9,114 bases of DNA from Gammaproteobacteria bacterium (GTDB lineage Bacteria > Pseudomonadota > Gammaproteobacteria > Steroidobacterales > Woeseiaceae). Below the pieces are notes generated by a model. The model saw only the letters and a list, made by a program, of their open reading frames with translations. It did not search any database and was not told the origin of the DNA. The stretch's first letter is position 1. Every line of letters starts with the position of its first letter. The stretch covers positions 1 to 9,114 of the forward strand of contig JAOUNK010000119.1 of the NCBI GenBank assembly GCA_029881015.1, in the 5' to 3' direction. This document shows, one piece after another, positions 1-6,762 of the stretch. A program made the position numbers and the translations under genes.

Positions 1-60
1 GAACCCGACCTGCGGCAGGGCGACACATAAAAACAGGAGAGCCAGCGCGGATCGAATCAT
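1..60 (-). CDS. Secreted protein of unknown function, N-terminal fragment
   Basis: Only the first 20 codons lie in the window; the gene continues past the left edge. Reading leftwards from the ATG at 60 gives a short basic start (M-I-R-S), a hydrophobic stretch (ALALLFLCVAL) and then P-Q-V-G-F, which looks like a Sec signal peptide. A cysteine occurs at residue 12, but its context (L-F-L-C) is not a good lipobox, so cleavage by signal peptidase I is more likely. The frame has no stop up to the edge. No clear Shine-Dalgarno sequence precedes the start. It diverges from the ZIP-like membrane gene with only 15 bp between start codons, so each promoter must lie inside the other gene. Product and function cannot be inferred from this piece. 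The call rests on the signal-peptide pattern alone. Confidence 0.55.
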   Translation of the reverse strand, partial: MIRSALALLFLCVALPQVGF

Positions 61-79
61 GAGACTATTCTTATCATGA
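57..79. other. Paired TCATGA palindromes holding both divergent start codons
   Basis: The hexamer TCATGA, which is its own reverse complement, occurs at 57-62 and 74-79, 11 bp apart. The left copy contains the ATG of the leftward gene and the right copy the ATG of the rightward gene. Each copy also opens a seven-codon frame toward the other gene: plus 59-79 (Met-Arg-Leu-Phe-Leu-Ser-stop) and minus 77-57 (Met-Ile-Arg-Ile-Val-Ser-stop). Each ends in an ATGA overlap with the true start. This could be an operator-like pair or coupled leader peptides, but short palindromes arise easily by chance. Confidence 0.3.
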
Positions 80-702
80 ATCTTCTGCTGAGCACATTGG
101 CGCTCCTGCTCGGGCCGCTCATCTACACGCTTGCCGGCCGCAGTCGTGCAAGCAGGCACGCCCTTGACGCCTTCATCCTGGTCGCCGTGGCATGGATTAT
201 CGGGGTCCACATCATTCCCGTCGCGATCAAGACGGGCGGCCTGCTCGCGATCGCCTTCCTCCTGGCGGGTATCGCATTTCCGCTGGTCATGCAGCGTTTC
301 CTGCACGTCGCCACCGGCACCGCGCACTTCGCAATGATGTTCCTGGCCGCAATCGCACTGGCCCTGCACGCCATCATCGATGGCGTCGCGCTGGTTCCGG
401 GGAGCGGCGACCACCTTCCCCTGGCGGTTATCTTGCACCGCCTGCCCGTCGGCATGGCAATCTGGTGCACGTTTCGCCCGGCCATCGGCAACGCCTCGGC
501 AATCGCTGCGTTTGTGATTATCATTGCAGCGACCGGCCTCACTTTCTATTCAGCCACCCCGGTCGTCGAGCTCGCAGAAAGCAGGAACCTCGCGCTGTTC
601 CAGGCGTTTGTGTCCGGCTCGTTGATCGATCTCGTGGTGACGCTCGGCCGGCAAGCATGGAACAGGGCCGATGACGACGCCGGCAGGCGTCGCGAAACCT
701 AG
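76..702 (+). CDS. ZIP-like integral membrane protein with altered metal site
   Basis: A 208-residue, mostly hydrophobic protein with about six to seven membrane segments and a short basic tail. It resembles ZIP-family divalent metal transporters. Residues 98-103 read H-A-I-I-D-G, matching the TM4 signature H-x-x-x-D-G. Residues 121-124 read H-R-L-P, at the place of the TM5 signature H-E-(I/L)-P. Residues 177-186 (AFVSGSLIDL) look like a late ZIP helix. The glutamate that should follow the TM5 histidine is arginine (R122), and the next acidic/His position is valine (V125), so the usual binuclear metal centre cannot form as in canonical ZIPs. It may be a divergent transporter, a sensor, or unrelated with a chance match. 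The start at 76 is the only start codon between the in-frame stop at 28 and the first helix, and no convincing ribosome site precedes it. Its TAG stop shares CTAG with the stop of the convergent flavin reductase. Confidence 0.7.
   Translation: MNLLLSTLALLLGPLIYTLAGRSRASRHALDAFILVAVAWIIGVHIIPVAIKTGGLLAIAFLLAGIAFPLVMQRFLHVATGTAHFAMMFLAAIALALHAIIDGVALVPGSGDHLPLAVILHRLPVGMAIWCTFRPAIGNASAIAAFVIIIAATGLTFYSATPVVELAESRNLALFQAFVSGSLIDLVVTLGRQAWNRADDDAGRRRET
699..702. other. Shared CTAG: overlapping convergent stop codons
   Basis: The tetramer CTAG supplies the TAG stop of the plus-strand ZIP-like gene (700-702) and, read on the other strand, the TAG stop of the flavin reductase (701-699). The two reading frames overlap tail to tail by four bases, leaving no room for an intergenic terminator. 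Transcripts from the two sides must therefore run into each other's coding sequence or stop inside it. Confidence 0.9.
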
Positions 703-1211
703 CTATCGCCTGACTTCGGCGCGCCCTTGTTGTGGAAGTGTCCCCTGTAGAAGATCAGGGGATCCTCGTCGCGATCGTCGAGACGCAGGACGCGGCCGAC
801 GATGATCGTATGATCGCCACCGTCATACCGATGCTCGGTGCGACACTCGAAGCACGCGGCATACTCCGGGAGAATGGGCGCCCCATGCAGTCCTTCGCGG
901 CAATCGAGGCCCGCGAACTTGTCGATATCCTTGCTGGCGAATCGCGACGACAACTCGTGCTGGTCAATGGTCAGCACATTGACCGCGAAGTACTCGGCAT
1001 TGATGAACGTGTCGAAGGTATTCGCGCTGTTCGCGATGCTCCAGAGTACGAGTGGAGGATTCATCGACACCGAGTTGAAGCTGCTGATGGTTATACCGAC
1101 TTTTTCACCACGGGCATCGAGCGCAGTCACGACAGCCACACCGGTCGCAAAGCAACCCAGTGCGCGGCGAAACTCGTGGTGGTCGATTATCGGATCGTCG
1201 TCGGATCTCAA
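699..1211 (-). CDS. Flavin reductase family protein (HpaC-like)
   Basis: A 170-residue protein of the flavin reductase/FMN-binding split-barrel family, which uses NAD(P)H to reduce FMN or FAD, usually for a partner flavin-dependent monooxygenase. Residues 21-30 (FATGVAVVTA), 39-52 (GITISSFNSVSMNP) and 70-80 (INAEYFAVNVL) are the conserved flavin-binding core. G-D-H-T at 132-135 is the typical late motif. Length is normal for the family. The start is a TTG at 1211, supported by GGGAAG five bases upstream and by the absence of any ATG before the conserved domain. It follows the BASS transporter in the same frame after only 18 bp, so it is the last gene of the minus-strand operon. No monooxygenase partner lies in the window, so the substrate pathway is unknown. 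Its stop overlaps that of the convergent ZIP-like gene. Confidence 0.88.
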   Translation of the reverse strand: MRSDDDPIIDHHEFRRALGCFATGVAVVTALDARGEKVGITISSFNSVSMNPPLVLWSIANSANTFDTFINAEYFAVNVLTIDQHELSSRFASKDIDKFAGLDCREGLHGAPILPEYAACFECRTEHRYDGGDHTIIVGRVLRLDDRDEDPLIFYRGHFHNKGAPKSGDS

Positions 1212-1216
1212 GCGTG

Positions 1217-1222
1217 CTTCCC
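1217..1222 (-). promoter_or_regulatory. Ribosome binding site supporting a TTG start
   Basis: On the minus strand these bases read GGGAAG, five bases before the TTG at 1211. They lie between the TAA stop of the upstream transporter (1232-1230) and the flavin reductase start. The only codons available after that stop and before the conserved domain are non-ATG, so this site is the main support for TTG initiation. Confidence 0.5.
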
Positions 1223-1229
1223 GGCGGGG

Positions 1230-2174
1230 TTAGGAGGATTCGTCGGTCCTCAAATTTGCAGGCAACCTGCGGCCCGCATCAATGCGACGGAAGAAGGCGG
1301 CGAGCAAGCCGCCGGCGATAAGGTGCCACACGCCCCAGACCGCCGCAACCGCAGCTGCCCCCCCGAGGCCCTTGAGCTGGCTCAACAGGATGATCAGTGC
1401 GAGCCCGGAATTCTGGATGCCGATCTCGAACGTCAGTGCACGTCGCGTCGCGGGAATACGCGACAGGATACGTCCCGCCAGCGCGCCCGTCAGGAATGCG
1501 ATGGCATTGTGCAGTACGACAATGCCACCCAACAGGCTTAAGGCCGGGAGCAATATCGGGAAAAAGTAGGCGATGCCGTAGATGATGACACCCACGAGGA
1601 CAGACACGCCGAGGACCGTGGTGTGCTGCTTGATACGACGGGCTACAGCCGGTGCTTTCGCCGCAACCGTCATCCCGATTACCAGGGGCACGGCCAGCAG
1701 GAACGTCGTCTGTGCGACGAAGATAAGTGGATTGACGTCCAGCGTTTCCAGCAGCGTCGCCGTCGGTCCATAGGCGTGCGACCAGAACAGGATGGACGTC
1801 GGCGTCAGGATCGCAGCCAGCAGGCTCGATGTTGCGGTCAGCGCCACCGATGCAGCGACGTTGCCCCGTGACAGGTAGGTCAGGAGATTAGAGACCGCCC
1901 CGCCGGGACAACAGGCAACGACAATCATGCCAAGCGCTATCGAGGCGGCCGGCTGCAAGACGAGAATAAGCAGGAAGGTCACCAACGGCAGAATCACGAC
2001 CTGCGACAGGACACCGCCCGCGAACAGCAGCGGCCGCTTCCACAGGAAGGCAAAATCCTTGACGTGCAGGCCAAGTGCGACGCTGAACATGACCATGACC
2101 AGCGCGAGAGCGACACCGGCCTGCCCCACCGGGTCCAGTACAATACGCAGGCTGTCGAGCGTGCCTATATCCAC
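1230..2174 (-). CDS. Bile acid:sodium symporter (BASS) family transporter
   Basis: A 314-residue polytopic inner-membrane protein of the BASS/SBF family, which imports organic anions such as bile acids or small organic acids with sodium. Residues 89-96 read C-P-G-G-A-V-S-N, the family hallmark, followed by a segment rich in Ser/Thr (109-118). Residues 250-255 read E-I-G-I-Q-N, the second sodium-site motif. Q58 lies where the family carries another sodium-site glutamine. These comparisons are from memory of the family, not an alignment. About nine or ten hydrophobic helices are visible, as expected, and the length is typical. The start is a GTG at 2174, 13 bp after the stop of the upstream amidohydrolase; AAGG lies only three bases before it, so initiation may rely on coupling. 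The next gene begins 18 bp downstream. Its position after two envelope hydrolases suggests uptake of one of their products (inference). Confidence 0.9.
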   Translation of the reverse strand: MDIGTLDSLRIVLDPVGQAGVALALVMVMFSVALGLHVKDFAFLWKRPLLFAGGVLSQVVILPLVTFLLILVLQPAASIALGMIVVACCPGGAVSNLLTYLSRGNVAASVALTATSSLLAAILTPTSILFWSHAYGPTATLLETLDVNPLIFVAQTTFLLAVPLVIGMTVAAKAPAVARRIKQHTTVLGVSVLVGVIIYGIAYFFPILLPALSLLGGIVVLHNAIAFLTGALAGRILSRIPATRRALTFEIGIQNSGLALIILLSQLKGLGGAAAVAAVWGVWHLIAGGLLAAFFRRIDAGRRLPANLRTDESS

Positions 2175-2187
2175 GGGCCTTGATTGC

Positions 2188-4233
2188 TCACAATGTCTCG
2201 GATTCCAGGAACGGCTTCACACCGACGGCCTTGTAGAGCTCGTCCGGCTTGTAAGCCGTGTTGCCTTTCATGACAAGCGTGGCGCGGCGAATCGCCGAGA
2301 TGTCTTCAAGCGGATTGCCCTCGACCAGCACGAGATCGGAGTCCTTGCCCACCGCGATAGAGCCGGTGCGGTCATCGACACCAACGACCCGCGCGGAATC
2401 GAGCGACGCGATTCTGAGCACGTCCGCGTTGGAGATGCCGGCCTCGGCGTACAACTCCAGTTCCCGGTGAATCGTGAACGCGGCGACGTTGTCGCTGCCC
2501 GGCACGATCTGCACACCGCTGTCGTGCAGCTTCCTGATCATCGCCGCCTGGGCTGCGGCGGAGGCCGCCCATTCTTCGACCTTGTCACCCATGTCCATTT
2601 CCGCCTTGTAGTAGCCGCGCGCAACATTGATCGGCAGGTGGTCGAGCACCGGGGCGAACGTCGGGTTGGGATCACCGTCGTGATGCACAAGCTGCTCCAT
2701 GAAAATGGCAGCCGTCGGGTCGATGGTCGTTCCGTGCTTCACAAACAAGGCGATGTAGTCCTCGACCTCCTTGCTGCCGAGGTCCAGCTTGCCGGCCTCG
2801 TCGCCGTAAAGCGTAAAGCGCAACTGCTTGCGCGTGTCTTCACGATCTCCTGCCAGGAAATTCAGGAACACCATGTTGATGTGCTGGATCTCGTCATAGC
2901 CGGCGCGTACCGCCTGCTCGGCCGACATGAAAGCGGGGATGTGACCGCTAAGCCGCATGCCGTGGCTGTGCGTACGTTCGGCGATGTCGTCGACCCACTC
3001 CGGATCGATCGAGCTGTAAAGCTTGATCTGCATGTAGCCGTTCTCGGCATAGAAGTCGACGCGCTCGAGCGCCTCCTCCAGCGACTCGACCGTCTCGCCC
3101 GACGCATACGGGCTCGCCTGGTCGATGAACCCCGAGCGATACGTGTTGGGCCCGATGACCTCGCCCGCGTCGTACTTCGCCGTCAACTCCATGATCTGCT
3201 CGTGGACGCTACCGATATCGCGCACGCTCGTAATCCCACCGGCGATGTTGAGAACGCCGTCCGAGAGATTGAAGTGACCGTGCATGTCCCACATGCCGGG
3301 CATCAGGCTCTTGCCCGTGGCATCGATGTGCTTCGCGCCCGGCTTGTCGACCTGCGTTTCGGAAATGGCCGTGATCTTGCCACCCTCGACCATGACAAAG
3401 CGGTCTTCCAGTAGTGCGGCGTTCTCCACGTCCACAACATCGACGTTATCAAAGACCAGCGCGCCGTCCTGCACATAGGCGAGGTCACCCGCGATGCGCC
3501 CTACCATGGCCGCATCCTGCTCGATCTGGATGGCGCTGAGCTTCTCCAGGATCTCCGGGTTCCAGCCCTTCGGCAGCATGCCCATCCAGCCGCTGAAGTC
3601 GAGTACCGTCAGGTTCAGTTTCTCGTCGAACCACCCGTAGTACGGGGTGAGCCCGAGGCCGGATACGGCAACCAGCGTCAGCGTCTTCTCGCCATCGGGC
3701 GTGTCGACCTCGGCGGTTGTCAGCTTCTCGGCCCGCGCGGTGCCGGACGGCAGCAATTCGATCTCGCCGTCCATGTTGCGGAGTGCGGCCTGCACCAGCG
3801 CGCCGAAGCTCAGGTCGGCATACTCCGTCGCCACGTAGAATCCGGGTTCATCGGTGGTCACGCTGCCGCTGTCACCGGCCGTGCTCCAGCTGGCTACGCC
3901 GTCGGTGTAGGTAAACGTCTCGTCGATCGTCGCCCCGAAAGGCGAAATCCCCGTAATCTTCTGTGCCACGGGAATGCCGGCGGCATTGAGCTGCAGTTCG
4001 GAGTTGACCGAGTACTCGCGATTGTTCCAGTGCAGGAACGACTCCACCGTGACTTTGCCGTCGCCGGTACGGACCATTTTTGAATGCCCCGCCTCGTTGC
4101 CTTCCGACACCCACTCGAACTCGTGTGTCTCCCCTATCGCGCCCGCAACGTCGGCAGGCGCTTCACCCGACTCCTGCCCGCAAGCCCAGAGCAACAACAG
4201 CGTGGGCAGTGTCAATACGATGGCATTTCTCAT
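2188..4233 (-). CDS. Lipoprotein amidohydrolase with beta-rich N-terminal domain
   Basis: A 681-residue amidohydrolase-superfamily protein. The first 18 residues form a signal peptide ending L-L-W-A-C, a probable lipobox with an unusual Trp at -2. Residues about 30-250 form a Gly/Thr/Asp-rich, apparently beta-stranded domain that I cannot assign. The amidohydrolase domain follows: the small beta domain from about 258, then the barrel. Metal-site residues are complete: H318 and H320 (D-M-H-G-H), K404 (Q-I-K-L, probable carbamylated lysine), H431 (S-G-H-I-P), H451 (I-Q-H-I-N) and D581 (P-G-S-D-N). The C-terminal G-K-D-S-D-L-V-L-V-E-G-N-P returns to the beta sandwich. This matches the imidazolonepropionase-related branch, many of whose members are peptidases or cyclic-amide hydrolases; the substrate is unknown. 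An upstream frame extension to 4362 was rejected because the ATG at 4233 has GGAG seven bases before it and begins the signal peptide. Its ATG overlaps the esterase stop (ATGA). Confidence 0.88.
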   Translation of the reverse strand: MRNAIVLTLPTLLLLWACGQESGEAPADVAGAIGETHEFEWVSEGNEAGHSKMVRTGDGKVTVESFLHWNNREYSVNSELQLNAAGIPVAQKITGISPFGATIDETFTYTDGVASWSTAGDSGSVTTDEPGFYVATEYADLSFGALVQAALRNMDGEIELLPSGTARAEKLTTAEVDTPDGEKTLTLVAVSGLGLTPYYGWFDEKLNLTVLDFSGWMGMLPKGWNPEILEKLSAIQIEQDAAMVGRIAGDLAYVQDGALVFDNVDVVDVENAALLEDRFVMVEGGKITAISETQVDKPGAKHIDATGKSLMPGMWDMHGHFNLSDGVLNIAGGITSVRDIGSVHEQIMELTAKYDAGEVIGPNTYRSGFIDQASPYASGETVESLEEALERVDFYAENGYMQIKLYSSIDPEWVDDIAERTHSHGMRLSGHIPAFMSAEQAVRAGYDEIQHINMVFLNFLAGDREDTRKQLRFTLYGDEAGKLDLGSKEVEDYIALFVKHGTTIDPTAAIFMEQLVHHDGDPNPTFAPVLDHLPINVARGYYKAEMDMGDKVEEWAASAAAQAAMIRKLHDSGVQIVPGSDNVAAFTIHRELELYAEAGISNADVLRIASLDSARVVGVDDRTGSIAVGKDSDLVLVEGNPLEDISAIRRATLVMKGNTAYKPDELYKAVGVKPFLESETL

Positions 4234-5339
4234 TGTTTTTCTCCGTGGTGAGCGCTGAAGAACTCGAATAACACTCGGGACCCCCAAAAATCGGTGTTCT
4301 CTTCCGGCTCGATGCAGATCAATTGGTCGGGCATGCTGGCCGCCTGCAAAGCAGTGACACAATAGCCGTTACTCCCCCGAAAGTCTGCCGTGCCGGGCCA
4401 GCGATGATTGCCCTCCGGCCAGAGACAATCGATGGCGGGGTGATCGGTCTCGCCGCAGGCTATCGTGCATTGCACGTTTTCTCCCTCGATCGCCGGCGAT
4501 GTCCATGCCTCGAGTTCCACGCCGCAGGCCAGCCCTTCGTTCCAGTGGCGAGTGACGGCTGTCGTGCTTGCGAAGTACTGGCCGTACGAACTGACGCGCC
4601 CATCATCGGGAACCGTCTCGTCCGCGCCACCGTTGATCTGCAGAAGCGGCAGGCGTTTCGATGGGGCGCACTCGAATCCACGCTCAAGTCGCCCACCAAC
4701 CAGTGCAACCGCAGCAAACAGCTCCGGCGCCTCGCACGCGATGCGTTGGGCCATCATTGCGCCGTTGCTGAATCCCGTAACATGCACGCGCGTCGCATCC
4801 ACCTGCCAGCGTGTCGTCACGGTCGCGACCAGGCTGCGCAGGAAACCCACATCGTCGTTGCAGGAAGTCCAGCCGCACTGTCCGCAATTGCCGCATTCCG
4901 GCGGACACGGCGATCTCGCCGCATCCGGCTCGCAGATCGGGCCCTCCGGCCCGGCGTCGAACCCATCGGAGATATGATTCCAGGATGTCACCTCCCACGG
5001 TTCTTCGCCGCCGCTTCTCGACATGAACCAGGTACCTTGCGGATACACCATGACGAAACCGTATTCCTCGGCGTACTGGTTGAGCCCCTGGGTCACCTCG
5101 GCCTCGGTACCTGTCGCGGTGCCGCCATAGCCGTGCATGAAAATCGCAACGGGATGCGCTTTCATTCCGTCGTAACTCGATGGCAGGAACACGAAAAATT
5201 CGCGCGTCAAGCCGTCGTGCTGCAGCGTGTAGCGCTGCATGGCAGGGTCCCACGCGCTCTCCTTGCCGCCGCAGCCACCCGCGAGCAGCAATGCAAGCAG
5301 GACCATGATGTGTAACGATCGTTTCTTCATACGCCACAT
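4230..5339 (-). CDS. CE1/LpqC-type esterase lipoprotein (PHB depolymerase-like)
   Basis: A 369-residue alpha/beta hydrolase of the LpqC/polyhydroxybutyrate depolymerase/feruloyl esterase group, predicted to cleave ester bonds in the envelope or outside the cell. The signal peptide runs to C23 (L-L-L-A-G-G-C-G), probably lipidated. F-M-H-G-Y-G-G at 67-73 forms the oxyanion region. The catalytic triad is S191 in G-F-S-N-G, D240 in G-G-A-D-E-T-V-P and H312 in G-N-H-R-W-P-G. N-D-D-V-G-F at 161-166 is the usual family motif. An unusual cysteine-rich stretch with six cysteines lies at 136-160, and the whole protein has fifteen, suggesting disulphides. The start is uncertain: ATG at 5339 or ATG at 5330 (M4), neither with a strong ribosome site; M4 gives a more ordinary signal peptide (M-K-K-R). 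It heads the minus-strand operon, and its TGA overlaps the next ATG. Phenolic esters, polyesters or sugar esters are all possible substrates. Confidence 0.85.
   Translation of the reverse strand: MWRMKKRSLHIMVLLALLLAGGCGGKESAWDPAMQRYTLQHDGLTREFFVFLPSSYDGMKAHPVAIFMHGYGGTATGTEAEVTQGLNQYAEEYGFVMVYPQGTWFMSRSGGEEPWEVTSWNHISDGFDAGPEGPICEPDAARSPCPPECGNCGQCGWTSCNDDVGFLRSLVATVTTRWQVDATRVHVTGFSNGAMMAQRIACEAPELFAAVALVGGRLERGFECAPSKRLPLLQINGGADETVPDDGRVSSYGQYFASTTAVTRHWNEGLACGVELEAWTSPAIEGENVQCTIACGETDHPAIDCLWPEGNHRWPGTADFRGSNGYCVTALQAASMPDQLICIEPEENTDFWGSRVLFEFFSAHHGEKQ
4241..4244 (-). promoter_or_regulatory. Ribosome binding site fixing the amidohydrolase start
   Basis: The minus strand reads GGAG here, seven bases before the ATG at 4233, inside the last codons of the esterase gene. 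It decides between this start and an in-frame upstream start at 4362, which would add 43 residues ahead of a signal peptide. Confidence 0.7.
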
Positions 5340-5397
5340 GATAGCCGTTCTTGCTATCCTAGCTGAAACGCAAAAACGAATCGGCAGGGGGCTTCAC
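5340..5397. promoter_or_regulatory. Divergent promoter region with inverted repeat
   Basis: These 58 bp separate the esterase start from the amidohydrolase start and must hold, or overlap, the promoters of both operons. GATAGC at 5340-5345 and GCTATC at 5353-5358 form a perfect six-base inverted repeat with a seven-base loop, touching the esterase ATG. In the esterase transcript it could form a hairpin just before the start codon; in DNA it could be an operator. On the plus strand TGCTATCCT (5352-5360) resembles an extended -10 element, with no good -35 at the right distance. On the minus strand TAGGAT overlaps the same bases. The promoter calls are tentative. Confidence 0.35.
5386..5391 (+). 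promoter_or_regulatory. Ribosome binding site fixing a GTG start
   Basis: AGGGGG lies six bases before the GTG at 5398. It favours this start over the long in-frame upstream extension from 5239, which would run antisense through the esterase gene and bury the lipoprotein signal peptide inside the protein. Confidence 0.7.
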
Positions 5398-6762
5398 GTG
5401 AGACGACTCATCACCGCGACCGCGGTATCTGTTCTATTAGTGTCGGGGTGCGACAAATCAGCCGAAGATAACGGGCCGGCTGCGTTCGCCAGCCGCTACC
5501 AAGGCCTTGAGTCCGCGACCACGCTCATCACGGGCGCAACTGTCCTGACAGGCACGGGCGAACGACTCGACAACGCCGATGTGCTCCTTGTCGACGGCAG
5601 GATTGCGGGCGTCGGCAGCGGACTCAGCGCCGAGGGCGCCAATGTCGTTGACGCCACGGGTAAGTGGGTCACACCCGGGATCATCGATGTGCACTCACAT
5701 CTCGGCGTGTACGCATCGCCGGGTACGCAGTCGCATTCGGATGGCAATGAAGCGACCGCTCCCGTAACGGCCCAGGTCTGGGCTGAACACAGCGTGTGGC
5801 CAAACGACCCCGGCTTTACGACGGCGCTGGCCGGTGGCGTGACGGCCATGCAGATTCTTCCCGGGTCCGCCAATCTCGTCGGCGGGCGCGGCGTCACGCT
5901 CAAAAACGTGCCGGGCCGCAACGTGATGGAAATGAAGTTCCCGGACGCACCGTACGGTCTCAAGATGGCTTGCGGTGAGAACCCCAAACGCGTTTATGGC
6001 AGCCGTGGCCAGGAGCCTGCCACGCGCATGGGCAATGTTGCCGGGTACCGCAGCGCGTGGATCGATGCCGCGGAGTATCGCGACAAAATCAGGGCTGCAG
6101 AGGAAGGCCAGGGTGAGAGGCCGAAACGTGACCTGAGACTCGAGACGCTCATGGGCGTGCTCGAGGGCGAGATCATCGTGCACAACCACTGCTATCGTGC
6201 CGACGAAATGTCGGTCATGCTCGATATTGCAAGAGAGTTCGGCTACAAGGTCGGCACCTTCCATCACGCGGTCGAGGCCTACAAGATCGCCGACCTGCTG
6301 GCCGAAGCGGACACCTGCTCCGCGATGTGGGCGGACTGGTGGGGCTTCAAGATGGAAGCCTTCGACGGGATTCGCGAAAACGCGGCTATCGTGGACAAGG
6401 CAGGCGCCTGTGCCGTTATCCATTCGGATTCCGAGATCGGCATCCAGCGCCTCAACCAGGAAACGGCAAAGGTGATGGGTGCCGCGGCCCGGGTTGGTAT
6501 GGACATCCCGCCTGAAAGCGCCATTCGCTGGATAACCGCGAATGCGGCCAAATCACTCGGCATTGCCGACCAGACAGGGACACTCGAGGTCGACAAGATG
6601 GGCGACGTCGTCATCTGGGACGGTAACCCGTTCAGCGTCTATACGAAGGCCGAGCGCGTCTATATAGACGGTGCGCTCGCCTTCGAGCGTGGCAACGACG
6701 CCGTTAACCCGGTTACCGATTTCACGCTCGGCACGGCAGCCGCCGCCGGAGGTGCAAGATGA
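5398..6762 (+). CDS. Lipoprotein amidohydrolase, catalytic member of a pair
   Basis: A 454-residue amidohydrolase-superfamily protein (COG1228-like, imidazolonepropionase-related). The GTG start with AGGGGG upstream gives M-R-R-L and a hydrophobic stretch ending L-V-S-G-C18, a canonical lipobox, so it is probably anchored in the envelope. The beta-sandwich strands occupy about 42-90, and V-T-P-G-I-I-D at 91-97 leads into the barrel. Metal-binding candidates are H99 and H101 (D-V-H-S-H), H262 and H264 (V-H-N-H), H289/H290 (F-H-H) and D344 (H-S-D-S). Highly conserved family blocks include residues 152-159 (QILPGSAN), 188-198 (LKMACGENPKR), 313-321 (DWWGFKMEA) and 349-354 (IQRLNQ). The C-terminal G-D-V-V-I-W-D-G-N-P closes the sandwich. 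The stop overlaps the next gene's ATG (ATGA at 6759-6762), and that gene's GGAGG lies inside this one, so the two products are probably made in matched amounts. Substrate unknown; peptidase or cyclic-amide hydrolysis is plausible. Confidence 0.88.
   Translation: MRRLITATAVSVLLVSGCDKSAEDNGPAAFASRYQGLESATTLITGATVLTGTGERLDNADVLLVDGRIAGVGSGLSAEGANVVDATGKWVTPGIIDVHSHLGVYASPGTQSHSDGNEATAPVTAQVWAEHSVWPNDPGFTTALAGGVTAMQILPGSANLVGGRGVTLKNVPGRNVMEMKFPDAPYGLKMACGENPKRVYGSRGQEPATRMGNVAGYRSAWIDAAEYRDKIRAAEEGQGERPKRDLRLETLMGVLEGEIIVHNHCYRADEMSVMLDIAREFGYKVGTFHHAVEAYKIADLLAEADTCSAMWADWWGFKMEAFDGIRENAAIVDKAGACAVIHSDSEIGIQRLNQETAKVMGAAARVGMDIPPESAIRWITANAAKSLGIADQTGTLEVDKMGDVVIWDGNPFSVYTKAERVYIDGALAFERGNDAVNPVTDFTLGTAAAAGGAR

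Noticed and set aside
732..1541. Plus-strand open frame of 269 codons
   Set aside because: It is antisense to the flavin reductase and the transporter end, with no motif or ribosome site.
1927..3414. Long plus-strand open frame of 495 codons
   Set aside because: It lies antisense to the transporter and amidohydrolase, both with strong motifs, and its own translation is rich in Arg, His and Val without any recognisable domain. Long antisense frames are common in GC-rich genes.
4234..4362. N-terminal extension of the large amidohydrolase
   Set aside because: It would place 43 polar residues before a lipoprotein signal peptide and overlap the esterase; the ATG at 4233 has its own GGAG.
4323..5315. 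Plus-strand open frame of 330 codons
   Set aside because: It is antisense to the esterase, whose catalytic triad and signal peptide are clear; the shadow frame has no recognisable features.
5239..5397. N-terminal extension of the first plus-strand amidohydrolase
   Set aside because: It runs antisense into the esterase start and buries the L-V-S-G-C lipobox; the GTG at 5398 has AGGGGG six bases upstream.
5695..6423. Minus-strand open frame of 242 codons
   Set aside because: It is antisense to the catalytic amidohydrolase across its most conserved blocks, with no independent support.
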